From Liolophura sinensis (Eukaryota > Mollusca > Polyplacophora > Chitonida > Chitonidae), in the NCBI RefSeq assembly GCF_032854445.1, contig NW_027018053.1, positions 36,242 to 100,241 of the forward strand: a DNA stretch of 64,000 nucleotides, in the 5' to 3' direction. Under the pieces are notes generated by a model. It was not told where the DNA came from and did not search any database. It saw nothing but the letters and a program-made list of their open reading frames with translations. Position 1 is the stretch's first letter; each line of letters starts with the position of its first letter. This document shows positions 1 through 10,097 of the stretch, one piece after another. Position numbers and translations under genes: made by a program.

Positions 1-247
1 ACTTCCTCGCTTGGCGTTCATCATGAAGGGAATAGTGACCCGTATCAGTATAATGGCTCGGGCGGGGCGGCTTACTTGCCTTCGGTAAGTCGTCTCAGTG
101 AAGCAGCACTAAATAAAAGAGCGGTGGAAATCCGTCCTGCAACAAGGAGGCACATTACACGTACATGCACCCTAATGATTCCTTCGTCGTCATATGACTG
201 AAAAATTGTTGAGTACGACGTTAAACCTCAAGCACTTACTCACTCAC
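1..247 (+). repeat. tRNA-derived SINE type C, 5' part outside the window
   Basis: Matches the full-length copy at 61110-61460: the half palindrome ACTTCCTCGCTTGGCGTTCA, the body GGTGGAAATCCGTCCTGCAA, and a 3' tail with GTCATATGACTGAAAAATTG then GAGTACGACGTTAAACC and a CACTCACTCAC end. The tRNA-like head lies outside the window. The tail abuts the 3' end of the non-LTR element directly. Confidence 0.85.
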
Positions 248-600
248 CAATGGTAGAGAGAAAGTCAAAAATAGTATCACTTTCTACAGAATTAAAAAGT
301 TCTGAAAGAGAGCTCACGTGATAAAAGGAATCGCGTACAGGAGCAAAGTCGCCACAGTCAAGCAATATGTGTTTGACTGTGAACCGTTGATCACAAGCGA
401 AGCAATGAGGAGCATTTTCTCCTTTCAACAAATACCTATGCGTAGCACGTGTGTGACAGATACGACACCTCCTCAAAATGCAAGAGCGGAGACGATGCCG
501 TGAAAGGGAAGGTGCTGAACCAACAAGCTGACGGATATTATGAAGTTTGTTGGTTGTCTGGTCGTCCCATTGAGCCTGAAACACTATAGGAGCAAATAAG
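240..600 (-). pseudogene. C-terminal Cys/His region of the non-LTR element
   Basis: After the frame break near 600, the minus strand encodes a segment with RRCRICHTRATHRYLL and HCFACDQRFTVKHILLDC, a CxxC...CxxC...H...C pattern typical of the zinc-binding C-terminus that follows RNase H in I-type elements. It probably helps bind the element RNA or target. The stop codon is supplied by the CACTCACTCAC tail of the adjoining SINE, so the natural C-terminus is missing. Confidence 0.7.
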
Positions 601-1015
601 TGAACGCAAGTCCGAATATGGAACGTCAGTTTGGGTAGTAACGGAATGCAGAGCCGCCTTCGTGGCTTCATCTGCAGCAGTATTCCCAGGGATACCCATA
701 TGCCCGGGCACCCAACAAAAGACAATGATAAAATCTTCATTAAGTCGTTTAAACATCTCCCTGATAGACAGAAAGTCTGGATTTACAGGCGAACTAGCCC
801 GAATTGCCTGGAGGCAGGCAAGGGAGTCAGAGGAGATGAGAAATCTGATACCTCCTAGCTCTGGAATGCACCGAAGTGCGCACAAAATTGCCTTGGCTTC
901 CGCAGTAAATACAGAACAGGAATTTGGAAACCGAGTTGAAATGGTTCTGGGCCCAAGGACAGCGGCAGAAGCCACGCCATCATCATTCTTGGAACCGTCA
1001 GTGAATGTACGGTGA
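538..1015 (-). pseudogene. RNase H domain of the non-LTR element
   Basis: Reading on from the RT region in another frame, motif TDGSKNDDG (first catalytic Asp) lies near 985-1005, followed by FTAEAKAILCAL (catalytic Glu), SSDSLACLQAI (catalytic Asp) and WVPGHMGIPGNTAADEATKAA (the conserved His and final Asp region). All four carboxylate positions of a type I RNase H are visible. The domain would remove the RNA strand during reverse transcription. The frame ends prematurely at 538; the downstream sequence is in another frame with a break around 600. Confidence 0.85.
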
Positions 1016-1042
1016 TAAAATGGATACTTTGAGCACTTATTA

Positions 1043-2287
1043 CTAAACTCCTGTTGGTATACTAAAGGGTTGGTGGAAGATTTTTTTCAGGGAGGAGAGC
1101 GAAGTATCAACCTGAGGCTCAGGACATAACCACGGTGGATCTTCCTGGATGCGTATGGGGGTGATAGTATCCAGCCCAAGTCCAGCTGCTTGCACATGTT
1201 CCTGGATGCGGACACTCAGTGGAGGAACAATGGATGGCTTCTGAGCATATAAGTCTTCAAATTCCGGATGGAAGCCACAATCAAAGGCTGGGTTGGATGG
1301 GTTGGCTCTAAGCTTGGTGATATACTGTAAGGATAGTTTAGTTCTTCGAGGCTCCAGGGGAGGCTCGTTTGCCTCAACATACAGACTCTCCTCAGGAGAG
1401 GTACGGAAAGCACCTAAGCACAACCGCAGGGCCTGGTGATGTACAGTATTGAGTTTCTTCAACTGGTAGCGTGACGCACCTCCATAAACACTGCAGGCAT
1501 AGTCTAGCTTAGAGCGAATCAGTGCTCGATAGAGCTGAAGTAGGGTTTCATGATCCCCTCCCCATCGAGCACTAGGGACAACCTTCAAAATATCAAGCGC
1601 CTTTAGGCATCTGGCTCTAAGATAATTAATGTGAGATTTAAATGTAAGGTGCTTATCGAAGATCACCCCGAGGAATTTTGCCTCCGGCACAACCTTGATG
1701 GGGGACCCATCTAAAAATACCTTGGGGTCTTCATGGGGGAAGTACTTCCGACAAAAGTGTACACAGTTAGTCTTCGACTTGGAGAACTTAAATCCGTTCT
1801 CCAGTGCCCAGGCATGGATTTTGTTAAGGCAAATCTGCAGCTGTCTCTCAATAGTGCGCATACCTTTGCCTCGACAAGAGATACCAAGATCGTCCACAAA
1901 AAGGGACGCATTCATACTAGGAGATAAATCTCTGGCAAGGCTATTAAGCTTAATGCTAAAGAGAGTAACTGGTAAAATGCTGCCTTGAGGAACCCCCTGA
2001 TCTTGTTCAAAGTAGTCAGATAGGGTAGCCCCTACCCGCACTTGGAAGTGACGATAGTCTAAGAATTTACGAATGAAGTCAGGAAGCCGACCTCTAAGTC
2101 CCAATCCATGCATATCTTTCATAATGCCATATTTCCAAGTGGTGTCATATGCCTTTTCCAGATCAAAAAAGACAGATACGACATGGTCACGATTAACGAT
2201 AGCGTTCTTAATAAAGGATTCTAGACGAACAAGGTGATCAACAGTACTGCGATTCTTTCGAAATCCACATTGAATATCACTTATCAT
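1043..2287 (-). pseudogene. Reverse transcriptase domain fragment (non-LTR)
   Basis: An open stretch of 414 codons. Visible RT signatures are QCGFRKNRST near the start (fingers), VFFDLEKAYDT (first catalytic Asp, motif A), QGVPQGSILP (motif B) and FVDDLG near 1890 (motif C, a variant of YADD). Downstream is the thumb-like part with KFLGVIFDKHLTF and RALIRSKLDYACSVYGGA. It reverse-transcribes element RNA at a nicked target. The N-terminal endonuclease and the first RT motifs are missing because of 5' truncation. The frame closes at 1043, but sequence in another frame continues smoothly towards the RNase H domain, so a frameshift at the A-run near 1080-1087 is the likely break. The I/Nimb affiliation rests on motif resemblance and the following RNase H domain. 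Confidence 0.88.
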
Positions 2288-2299
2288 TAGCCTCCAAAA

Positions 2300-3210
2300 T
2301 ACCTAATGATGATGCACCTGAGCTAGTTGTTGTGGATTTGAGCCAGTTGTTGTGCCCTTAGCTACCTGTTGTGCACCTGAGCTAGCCGTTGTGCACCTGA
2401 GCTAGTTGTTGTGCACCTGGGCTAGTTGTTGTGCGCCTGAGCTAGTTGTTGTGGACGTGACCTAGTTGTTGTTCACCTGAGCAGGTTGTTATTCACCTGA
2501 GCTAGTTGTTTTGCATCTTAGTCAGTTGCTGTGCATCTGAGCTAGTTATTGTGGACCTGAGCTAGTTGTTGTGCACCTGAGATAGTTGTTGGTCACCTGA
2601 GATAGTTGTTGTGCGTCTGAACTAATAGTTGGTTGTACACCTGAGCTAGTTGCTGGTCACCTTAGTTAGTTGTTGTGCGCCTTAACTAATCATTGGTCAC
2701 CTGAGCTAGTTGTTTTGCACCTTAGGCAGTTACTGTGCATCTGAGCTAGTTATTGTGGACCTGAGCCAGTTGTTGTGCACCTGAGATAGTTGTTGGTCAC
2801 CTGAGCTAGTTGTTGTGCGCCTTAACTAGTCATTGGTCACCTGAACTAGTTGTTGGCCACCTGGCCTAGTTGTTGGTTACCTGAGCTAGTTGTTGTGCGC
2901 CTTAACTAGTCATTGGTCACCTGAGCTACTTGTTGGTCACCTGAGCAAGTTGTTGGTTACCTGAGCTAGTTGTTGGTCACCTGGCCTAGTCATTGGTCAC
3001 CTGAGCTAGTTGTTGGTCACCTGAGCAAGTTGTTGGTTACCTGAGCTAGTTGTTGGTCACCTGGCCTAGTTGTTGGATACCTGAGCTAGTTGTTGTGCGC
3101 CTGAATTAGTTGTTGTGCACCTGAGTTAGTTATTGGTCACCTGGGCTATTTGTTGGTCACCTGAGCTAGTTGTTACTTACCTGACCTAGTTGTTGGTCAC
3201 CTGAGCTAGT
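2300..3210. repeat. 20-bp minisatellite, about 45 units
   Basis: Consensus unit CACCTGAGCTAGTTGTTGGT. Variants (GTTGTG, GTTGGTTAC, CATTGGTCAC, CTTAACTAGT) recur in blocks; from about 2880 to 3080 multi-unit blocks are repeated, indicating higher-order duplication. It abuts the 5'-truncated end of the non-LTR element. No coding role is visible. Confidence 0.95.
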
Positions 3211-3969
<759 letters not shown>

Positions 3970-4374
3970 GAAGTCAAACAAGAACCCAACACAAACGAAC
4001 CAATCATATTGGACTATCAGACATCAACACCATGGACTTCTTCCGTCAGTTTATTTTGCTCTTCTGGAAAAACTGGCTGCTGCAATCACGGGAAATATGT
4101 GTGACTGTTTTCGAGATTTTGGTGCCGGCGATTTTCGCTGCCATTATATTAGCGATTCGCACCAGTGGATCCGTGTCTGGAATGACGAGCACGACCAACA
4201 ACTGATTGTTGGTGGACGGTATCATTTGCGATTCGGTCAATGATAGCTTCTCTGATGGTACAATAAGTCTACCAGACAGGAAGACAATCCTGTACACACC
4301 GGACATACCTAGCATCCGGGTACTCATGAATAAAACCATGGAAAAAGTGAATCTCGACAGCAATCAATCTGTAG
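3970..4374 (+). pseudogene. ABCA-type transporter, first coding exon, interrupted by a stop
   Basis: Splice acceptor TTGACAG, a short 5' UTR, then an ideal start context CACCATGG (ATG at 4032). The protein starts MDFFRQFILLFWKNWLLQSR and continues with a hydrophobic segment (VFEILVPAIFAAIILAI), the N-terminal cytoplasmic stretch and first membrane helix of ABCA full transporters. After about 57 codons a TGA stands in frame at 4203-4205. The same frame then stays open (with LYTPD resembling the YTP element of ABCA ectodomain starts) to a donor GTAG|GTAAGT at 4374. A single nonsense change thus disables an otherwise well-formed exon. ABCA proteins move lipids or sterols across membranes. The exons between this one and NBD2 are absent here, so the plus-strand locus is a chimera of a 5' end and a 3' end. 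Confidence 0.75.
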
Positions 4375-4434
4375 GTAAGTGATTTTTATAGCCAGCTATC
4401 GTTTGCTCCAATCCGTATGAAAAATAAATACTTT

Positions 4435-4702
4435 GGGCCTCCGTAAACGAGTGGTTAGCGCACTAGTGCAGCAAAACGACTCAAGGGCCTCTTACCAATG
4501 CGATCGCTATGAGTTGGCCCAGCTTATGCTGGCTTCTCCAGTCGTACATGGGAAGGTCTGCCAACAACCTGCGGATGGTTGAGGACTTCCTCCGGGTCTC
4601 TACCCGGTTTCCTCCCACCATATTGCTGGCCGCCGTCGTATAATTGGAATATTCTTAAGCACGGCGTAAAAACATCAATCAAATAAGTCAATAAAATAAA
4701 AA
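4435..4702 (+). repeat. SINE type A, near full length
   Basis: tRNA-like head GGCCTCCGT...GGTTAGCGCACTAG, body GGGAAGGTCTGCCAACAACC, tail GCACGGCGTAAAAAC and an AATAAAATAAA end. Lies in the intron after the first ABCA exon. Confidence 0.9.
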
Positions 4703-4854
4703 TATGTAGTAATATGTAAATAAGTAGTGACTTGGCATACAGGCCTATACCTTGATCTCAGTTGCCAATATTCACGATACGCCATCAATGTAAAATCGAA
4801 CTCGACGATGAAAGACAAGTGTACAGGGATCGATGTTTAGTTAAATTTACCAAA

Positions 4855-5130
4855 GTGGATCCCTTTTGATGTTTAGTACGGGAGTTTCGAGTTGGAACTC
4901 TTTTGCCGTCAAAGGTAAAAACAGTCCTGCTGTGTCATATAGCTCGTGAAAAGTGCCTGACTCCGGCACCACCATCCTTTAGGAATTTCTCAAGCTCACA
5001 AACGTTCAGCACCTTACTTTTCTCCACCATTGGTCCAAATTACTTTTTATGAACGAAATGTTTTCGAACGCTCGAACGCATATGTTATGGTATATTTGGT
5101 CAAAAATGGTTGTTAAATATTTTTGAAAGG
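4855..5130. repeat. Divergent dispersed repeat X
   Basis: Shares blocks with 33547-33780 (GTAAAAACAGT, then CACAAACGTTCAGC against TACAAACGCTAAGC). Its reverse complement matches 34240-34330 and 47165-47240 (CACATGGTACAGT followed by a T-run and an AAAAGAGTTC block). Class unknown. Confidence 0.45.
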
Positions 5131-5166
5131 TCACATGATATTGTCTACCTTTATGGATAAAAAGGG

Positions 5167-5377
5167 GGCCTCCGTGGCTCAGTCGGTTAGCGCGCTAGCG
5201 CAGCGTAATGACCCAGGAGTCTCCCACCAATGCGGTCGCTGTGGGTTCAAGTCCAGCTCATGCTGACTTCCACATCGGCCGTACGTGGGAAGGTCTGTCA
5301 ACAACCTGCGGATGATCGTGGGTTTCCCCCGGGCGCTGCCCAGTTTTCTCCCACCATAATGCTGGCTGCCGTCGTAT
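5167..5377 (+). repeat. SINE type A cut off at a duplication breakpoint
   Basis: Has the tRNA-like head GGCCTCCGTGGCTCAGTCGG and the body, but stops at GCCGTCGTATT. The usual GTGAAATATTCTTGAGTACG tail is replaced at about 5378 by ABCA exon sequence. The break coincides with the outer edge of the inverted duplication. Confidence 0.85.
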
Positions 5378-5658
5378 TGTGTCTTCTATTTCACCATTGT
5401 TCTGCCCATAGAGTGCGGAATTATCCGGAAATGTTTCGACTTGTTTCAGATATCATATGGGAAACCTTCACATCCAAAAGACCAAATAGACGGTCTGATC
5501 TTGCGTAACCTCAGCAAGTTTTACGGCAACCAGTTGGCGGTGAAGAAATTATGCTTGGGTGTACCACAGAACGAGTGTTTTGGCCCCCTCGGGGTTAACG
5601 GAGGAGGGAAGACGAGCACGTTCATAATGTTGACCGGGGAAGAAAACGTGTGCAAAAG
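5378..5658 (+). pseudogene. ABCA NBD2 exon with Walker A (left copy)
   Basis: The frame covering [20 protein letters not shown] and [16 protein letters not shown] contains the ABC Walker A motif ([10 protein letters not shown]) of an ABCA second nucleotide-binding domain, which binds ATP. The donor is AAAAG|GTGATT at 5658. The 5' part corresponds to a transmembrane end in the right copy (25490-25846), but here it is out of frame through small indels, lacks a block of acidic linker, and is joined directly to a truncated SINE. The Walker A part is intact; the exon as a whole is not translatable from its acceptor. Confidence 0.8.
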
Positions 5659-5932
5659 GTGATTTGAGTTTAGTGTATACAGTAAAACGGTTTCCTTAAG
5701 TTCGCCAACATATCTAACTTAGCTCAGTTAGTTTTCTCAAAGTGATTCGCATATGTGGTTTAAAGGTGAAAGTGGTATCCTCGGTTTCTCATGAGGCTAA
5801 TACACGAATAAAAGACTTACAGCATAGAAAGGAAAACCACAGCAGCGACGAGAATGTGATGACTGCCAAATACTTGTTATCACAGATAGCAAATTAGTAG
5901 CAAATTACACGCTATTTATGTCGTTCTTGTAG

Positions 5933-6092
5933 GTGCAGCAACATGTGGGTTACTGCCCTCAGTTTGATGCATTGATTGATCAGATGACGGGCCTAGAGAC
6001 GCTGACAATATACGGCCGTCTCAGCGGGAGTCCGGAAAAGATACCGGACATTGTCATTCAGCTGATGAAGACACTGAAACACAATTCAACAG
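5933..6092 (+). pseudogene. ABCA NBD2 exon with Q-loop (left copy)
   Basis: A 160-bp exon with acceptor TTCTTGTAG and donor AACAG|GTTTGT. It encodes [20 protein letters not shown], the ABCA Q-loop region (GYCPQFDAL), then a helical part ending KHNST. The Q-loop Gln contacts the ATP gamma-phosphate and the coupling helices. The frame is open throughout. The inverted copy at 25065-25224 is the same length. Confidence 0.85.
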
Positions 6093-6206
6093 GTTTGTAC
6101 TGTAACCTGTTTTGACTTTTTTTTATATCGGAAACACCTTTCCAGCGTTTAAAGATACATGAAACGTATGATTTGTAATTCTTAATATAAAGTTTAGAAT
6201 ACAGGT

Positions 6207-6355
6207 GTTCTGTAAGGAACCTACGGATGGTCGTGGGTTTCCCTGCGACTGTGTCCGATATCCTCCCACCATAATGGTGGCATCCATCGAATAAGTAAAA
6301 CAGCCTTGAGTACGGCGTAAAACACCAATCAAATAAATAAATAAATAAATCGATA
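6207..6355 (+). repeat. SINE type A, 5'-truncated, shared by both arms
   Basis: Body from AACCTACGGATGGTCGTGGG to the tail GAGTACGGCGTAAAACACC and (AAAT)n. The same copy at the matching place in the right arm (24815-24962) shows it inserted before the duplication. Confidence 0.9.
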
Positions 6356-6469
6356 AAAAAGAAAGTTGGTATATTGTACCGTTAAAGAAATTTCTGAAAA
6401 TTTCCATACACTGACTGAAAATATAAATAAAATATGGGGATAACCTTGATTTACTGATTTCTTTTATTC

Positions 6470-6545
6470 GTGTTTAAAGCCGTGTTCGAGAATATTTTGC
6501 TTATACAACGGTGACTAATAATATGGTGGGAGGAAAAACTGGCAG
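6470..6545 (-). repeat. SINE type A fragment, shared by both arms
   Basis: GAATATTTTGCTTATACAAC then AATATGGTGGGAGGAAAAAC is a worn minus-strand type A body; the counterpart lies near 24625-24690 in the right arm. Confidence 0.7.
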
Positions 6546-7494
6546 TTGATTTTGAGACTTGAGCTATTCCCCCAAACTATAATTTAAAAAGTTTTAGCCG
6601 TAATTTTCTTTACTTTCCACATAACCATAATGTTCTCTTTTGAATAATCCATTTCATGAATCCTTCAGCACGACTATTCCAAGATTAAATCCAAGATGAA
6701 TGTACCATTCGTCAAGAAACAAAGGACGTGACAAATGCCAGACATCCGGAGATATCCGCAGACAACCGATTATATCTGCATATCCGATATAAACAATGAC
6801 CTTCATCTTTACTATTGACTTTCGAACACACACGTTTCACAATTTCCTCCCAAAATTTCTGTTAACTTCTAAGTTCTAAGTTCTGATTAAGTTCTAAATT
6901 TTTAACAACCTTTCAGAACAGTCCCATTTTTGTCTTGGTTTCATGTATATTTTCACTACCAGTACCAAACATTGTTACTATCCGAAGTGTCTGTATCTCA
7001 TTAATTTTTACCCTGAAATATTACCCAAGTTGTCCAATTCTGTTAGACGTCGGTCAAAACTTTTCTGTGACCCAGTTAGAAAAATTGTAGTATTGGTTAA
7101 AGAGATATTTTACTGGTACTGATTTTCATTATTTTCGGACTCCATACATTGAAGACAGTTTCTTTTTTACCTTTGCCACACTTGTCTCTCAAGTTACCTA
7201 ATCTCGTAAAATCTTGTCTGTCTTGTGTTACCTGGTGTTCAGGCGTTCTGAAGTCTCGCAAGGTTTCTGAGAGAGAAGACTTGGGCTTTCGCAAACTTTT
7301 ACGTTAGCTGCATGCTGTGGAGCGTACGTGCTGTTATTGTATGCGGAAATTTTCCACTGTTCCGTTACAGGACTTTGCGGTGAATCCCAGATAACGCGAG
7401 ATAGTGGTAAGTTATGCGAGACTAAGTTGCCAGAGGAGATTGTTGAAAAGGAAACAACGTGATCACCTCAAATTCTAGATCGTTATTTTTCCAG

Positions 7495-7616
7495 CGGTGG
7501 GACAAAGCGTAAACTGAGCACGGCAGTAGCTCTGATAGGGGATTCGCCCGTGATATTCCCGGACGAGCCGACCACAGGGGTGGATCCGGGCGCACTCTCA
7601 TTCTGACGTAACACAG
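7495..7616 (+). pseudogene. ABCA NBD2 exon with signature and Walker B (left copy)
   Basis: Acceptor TTTTTCCAG, then [15 protein letters not shown] (the ABC signature region SGGxKRKLS, its first Ser split by the intron), then the Walker B region reading [11 protein letters not shown]. Three defects are visible. The hydrophobic Leu before the Walker B Asp is Pro (CCG at 7559-7561; the right arm has Leu). A TGA stands in frame at 7604-7606. The splice donor is AG|AT instead of AG|GT. The TGA is shared with the right arm; the Pro and the lost donor are private. The exon cannot yield a working NBD. Confidence 0.88.
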
Positions 7617-7749
7617 ATCAGGGCAGTCATTTCAGACATATCTTAGTTCAGCTATATTCATTGTGCTTTGACATGAGAGAAATCTTGGGAGTACTGATAT
7701 TTCATTTTTTCTACAACTGAACTGACACGGCATGGAAGCATGATTATCG

Positions 7750-8130
7750 ATATCCCACAGAGGATCTTCAGTAACGATATTAACAATTGGCCCAGGAGTT
7801 TTAATGTCGATATAAACATTTGGCCTACGATCTTGAATATCGATCGTAACATTTGACCAAGAATCTTGAGTATCGATATCAACACTTGAACAAGGAAATT
7901 AAGTATAGATATTAACATTTGACCTAGGATCTTGAGTATCCATATTAGCATTTGACCCAGGATCTTGAGAAGCTACATCAACACTTGACCTGGGACCTTA
8001 AGTATCGATATTAACGTTTGACCGAGGATCTTTCGTATCGATATTAACGTTTGACCCATTAACTTGAGTATTGATATCAACACTTGACGTATGAGCATGT
8101 CTGTCGATATCAAAAATTGAAAACTCGTGG
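7750..8130. repeat. 33-bp minisatellite (left arm)
   Basis: Units like GATATTAACATTTGACCTAG plus GATCTTGAGTATC, 33 bp, about a dozen copies. Because 33 is divisible by 3, the minus strand stays open and would give an 11-residue hydrophobic repeat (LISILKILGQM). The right arm has about half as many units (23210-23400). Intronic; no evidence of translation. Confidence 0.88.
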
Positions 8131-8538
8131 TGCTCAAAATTAGAGCGTTTGACATTTTAACGTTAAAGAATGTGTCCTCTAAACATGAACAAATGTATTA
8201 GGGCCGGATATTGTCACCCCCAGGAATCGAAGAATGGCAGTTCAAGGCGTTCGGAATATTCCCTGTTTGAGACCTGTGAAGGAACGATCACCTCCTGTAA
8301 ACTATAGAGAATGGAACTGTCGCGAGTATTGTCAATGACGTAAAGTCACAAGGATTTGATGTTTTTTTAATAAAGCAAAGGTTACTCACGAATAGTATCC
8401 AGTTGTTAACATAAAAATCATACTGATTTGATATTAAGGCGTGTGATTTTATTTATCGAAGGGAGATAACTCATATAACGCAACATTCGTGTCAACCGAT
8501 GTTTTATTACAGTCTTACCTATTTGTGTTTCGGTTCAG

Positions 8539-8956
8539 CATGGAATAATGTGACGCCCTTTGTACGCTACTGGTCATCATGGTCAACGGTCAGTTCCTCT
8601 GTTTAGGCAGCCCTCAGCACTTGAAGAACAAATTCGGACAGGGATACACCTTTATTGCACGAGTGAAATCGTCCCACAGCGAAGAACTAGAACATGTCAT
8701 AGAACACAAATTCCTGAGCCATTACAAAATGGACTCGTGCACGGGGTACGTCAGCTACCAGTTGACTGACTCTAGCCTGCCGCTTTCGTATCTTTTCGGA
8801 ACTGTCGAAAAATCCAGAGAACATCTCAATCTGGAGGTCTATTCTGTCGGTCAGACAACTGTCCACCAAGTGTTTCTCTATTTCACCAAACACCAAATCG
8901 AGAAACAGGCAAAAAAGAACTGCTGTTGCACTTGCTGTTGTTACCGTTCAAATTAA
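8539..8956 (+). pseudogene. ABCA C-terminal exon (left copy)
   Basis: Acceptor CGGTTCAG, then codons for the ABCA segment after the H-loop (SMExCDALCTLL, IMVNGQFLCLGSPQHLKNKF) and a conserved C-terminal end (YSVGQTTVHQVFLYFTKHQ, cf. EDYSVSQTTLDQVFVNFAK in ABCA1). A TAA stop at 8546-8548, three codons in, is absent from the right copy, which has CAA. After it the frame is open to the natural stop at 8954-8956. The tail ends in a cysteine run NCCCTCCCYRSN. The exon that should carry the H-loop (LTSHS) is not found. Confidence 0.88.
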
Positions 8957-10097
8957 ATTGTCTGGAATTAAAATTCGATATCTTTAGGGAAATCAGATCA
9001 TTCTTAATTGTTGCTGCTGTTCTGATAATATACTACTCATGTCTCTAAAAAGACGAGCTTTGTGTCAATTTTAATCACTAAAAGCTAATAGTGCAAAAAT
9101 AATTGTTGCTCTGTTGTTGCGGAGTAGAGGGACTCTCTTCGAACAACACAGTTGTGCGAGTAAGGGAAGGAAACATCCCCAAATATGTCAGGTTGACGGA
9201 ACATTTACTGTTGTTCACTCGCGCATTTAATCTTCTCTCGGAAAAATCGATGTCACCCTCATGTTCCCACAAATTTATTTATAGTACATTTGTCGTAGGA
9301 TATTTTGTACGTCACTATTAACGTACCGTTGTCTTATATATGCGATATCGTACAAGGAGGTCATTTTTGTGAAAGTGGCCACTGTTCATCTGTTGGCCTA
9401 ACAAAATAGTTCATGGTAATAACACGAATTGACACAAAAGGACATACTCAGGTTCTGAACTGTACCTTACTGCGTTTGCCATCTTGATAACTCACCAACT
9501 GCTATTACACATGCTCGGAAACTGTGATTATATTTCGTGAACAGTCGTCATTGCCATGGACCCTTTTTGGTTCAGTGAGTTAATTGCGGTGATCACATTG
9601 CTGAAAGTCGGTTTATGCTAGAGAAGATTAAATGCTCGTGTGAACAGCTGTAAATGCTCCTTACCTTCAATTCGACACATCTGGGGCTGTTTCCTTGGGT
9701 AACGTCCGCAACTGTGCCCCTCGATAAGAGTTATCCCACACCGCATCTAGTTGCCCTGTTTTGGTTTGTGAAGGTGTTCTTGTTGTGATCGTCGTTTTGC
9801 CCTTGCAGTCGTTCTAGTTTTGATCCGAATGTTTTTGCTGGCGTTGTTCTTGGTGTTACCACTTTTTTGTTAATCCCACTGTTCATGGTGTGGCAATTGT
9901 TCATGGTGTGACCATTGCTATGTTGTTACCGTTAATGGCATGTTTTAACTGTGGGCCTTTTGCTGTTGTTGTCGTCCATGCTGTGATCAGTGTTTTTCAT
10001 GTTACGGTGTTTCTTCTGAACCGTGTTTTTAATAGTGTCGTTGTTATTGTTGTTGCTAGAAATATTTATTGAGTACACACTTGAAAAACAGAACTGA
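8957..10097. other. 3' flank of the left ABCA copy, part of the inverted arm
   Basis: No coding frame is supported. The whole stretch is repeated inverted at 21313-22325. The 85-bp block 9998-10081 is present only here; around it both arms share GTGATCAGTGTTTT on one side and GAAAAACAGAACTGAT on the other. Beyond 10097 similarity ends. Confidence 0.8.

Larger units (their letters stand above)
248..2290 (-). mobile_element. 5'-truncated non-LTR retrotransposon, I/Nimb-like
   Basis: Read on the minus strand this holds, in order, a reverse transcriptase, an RNase H domain and a cysteine/histidine C-terminal region. An RNase H domain downstream of RT is typical of the I superfamily (I, Nimb, R1, Loa, Tad). 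The element begins inside the RT domain at about 2290, next to a minisatellite. Endonuclease, ORF1 and 5' UTR are missing, as is usual for 5'-truncated insertions. It ends at 248 against the tail of an oppositely oriented SINE, which supplies the terminal stop codon, so the last few residues and the 3' UTR appear lost. The frame breaks near 1080 (A-run) and near 600, so it is dead. Confidence 0.85.
5378..10097 (+). repeat. Left arm of a large inverted duplication
   Basis: Matches 21313-25846 in inverted orientation, across exons and introns. Shared features are the NBD2 exons, a SINE fragment (6207-6355 and 24815-24962), the 33-bp minisatellite, the C-terminal exon and about 1.1 kb of 3' flank. 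Over the C-terminal exon I count roughly 20 differences in about 218 bases (about 91% identity by eye). The arm has about 85 bp (9998-10081) absent from the other arm. Confidence 0.92.

Noticed and set aside
2300-3210. CRISPR-like array
   Set aside because: Units are contiguous 20-mers without unique spacers, in a eukaryotic context; a minisatellite.
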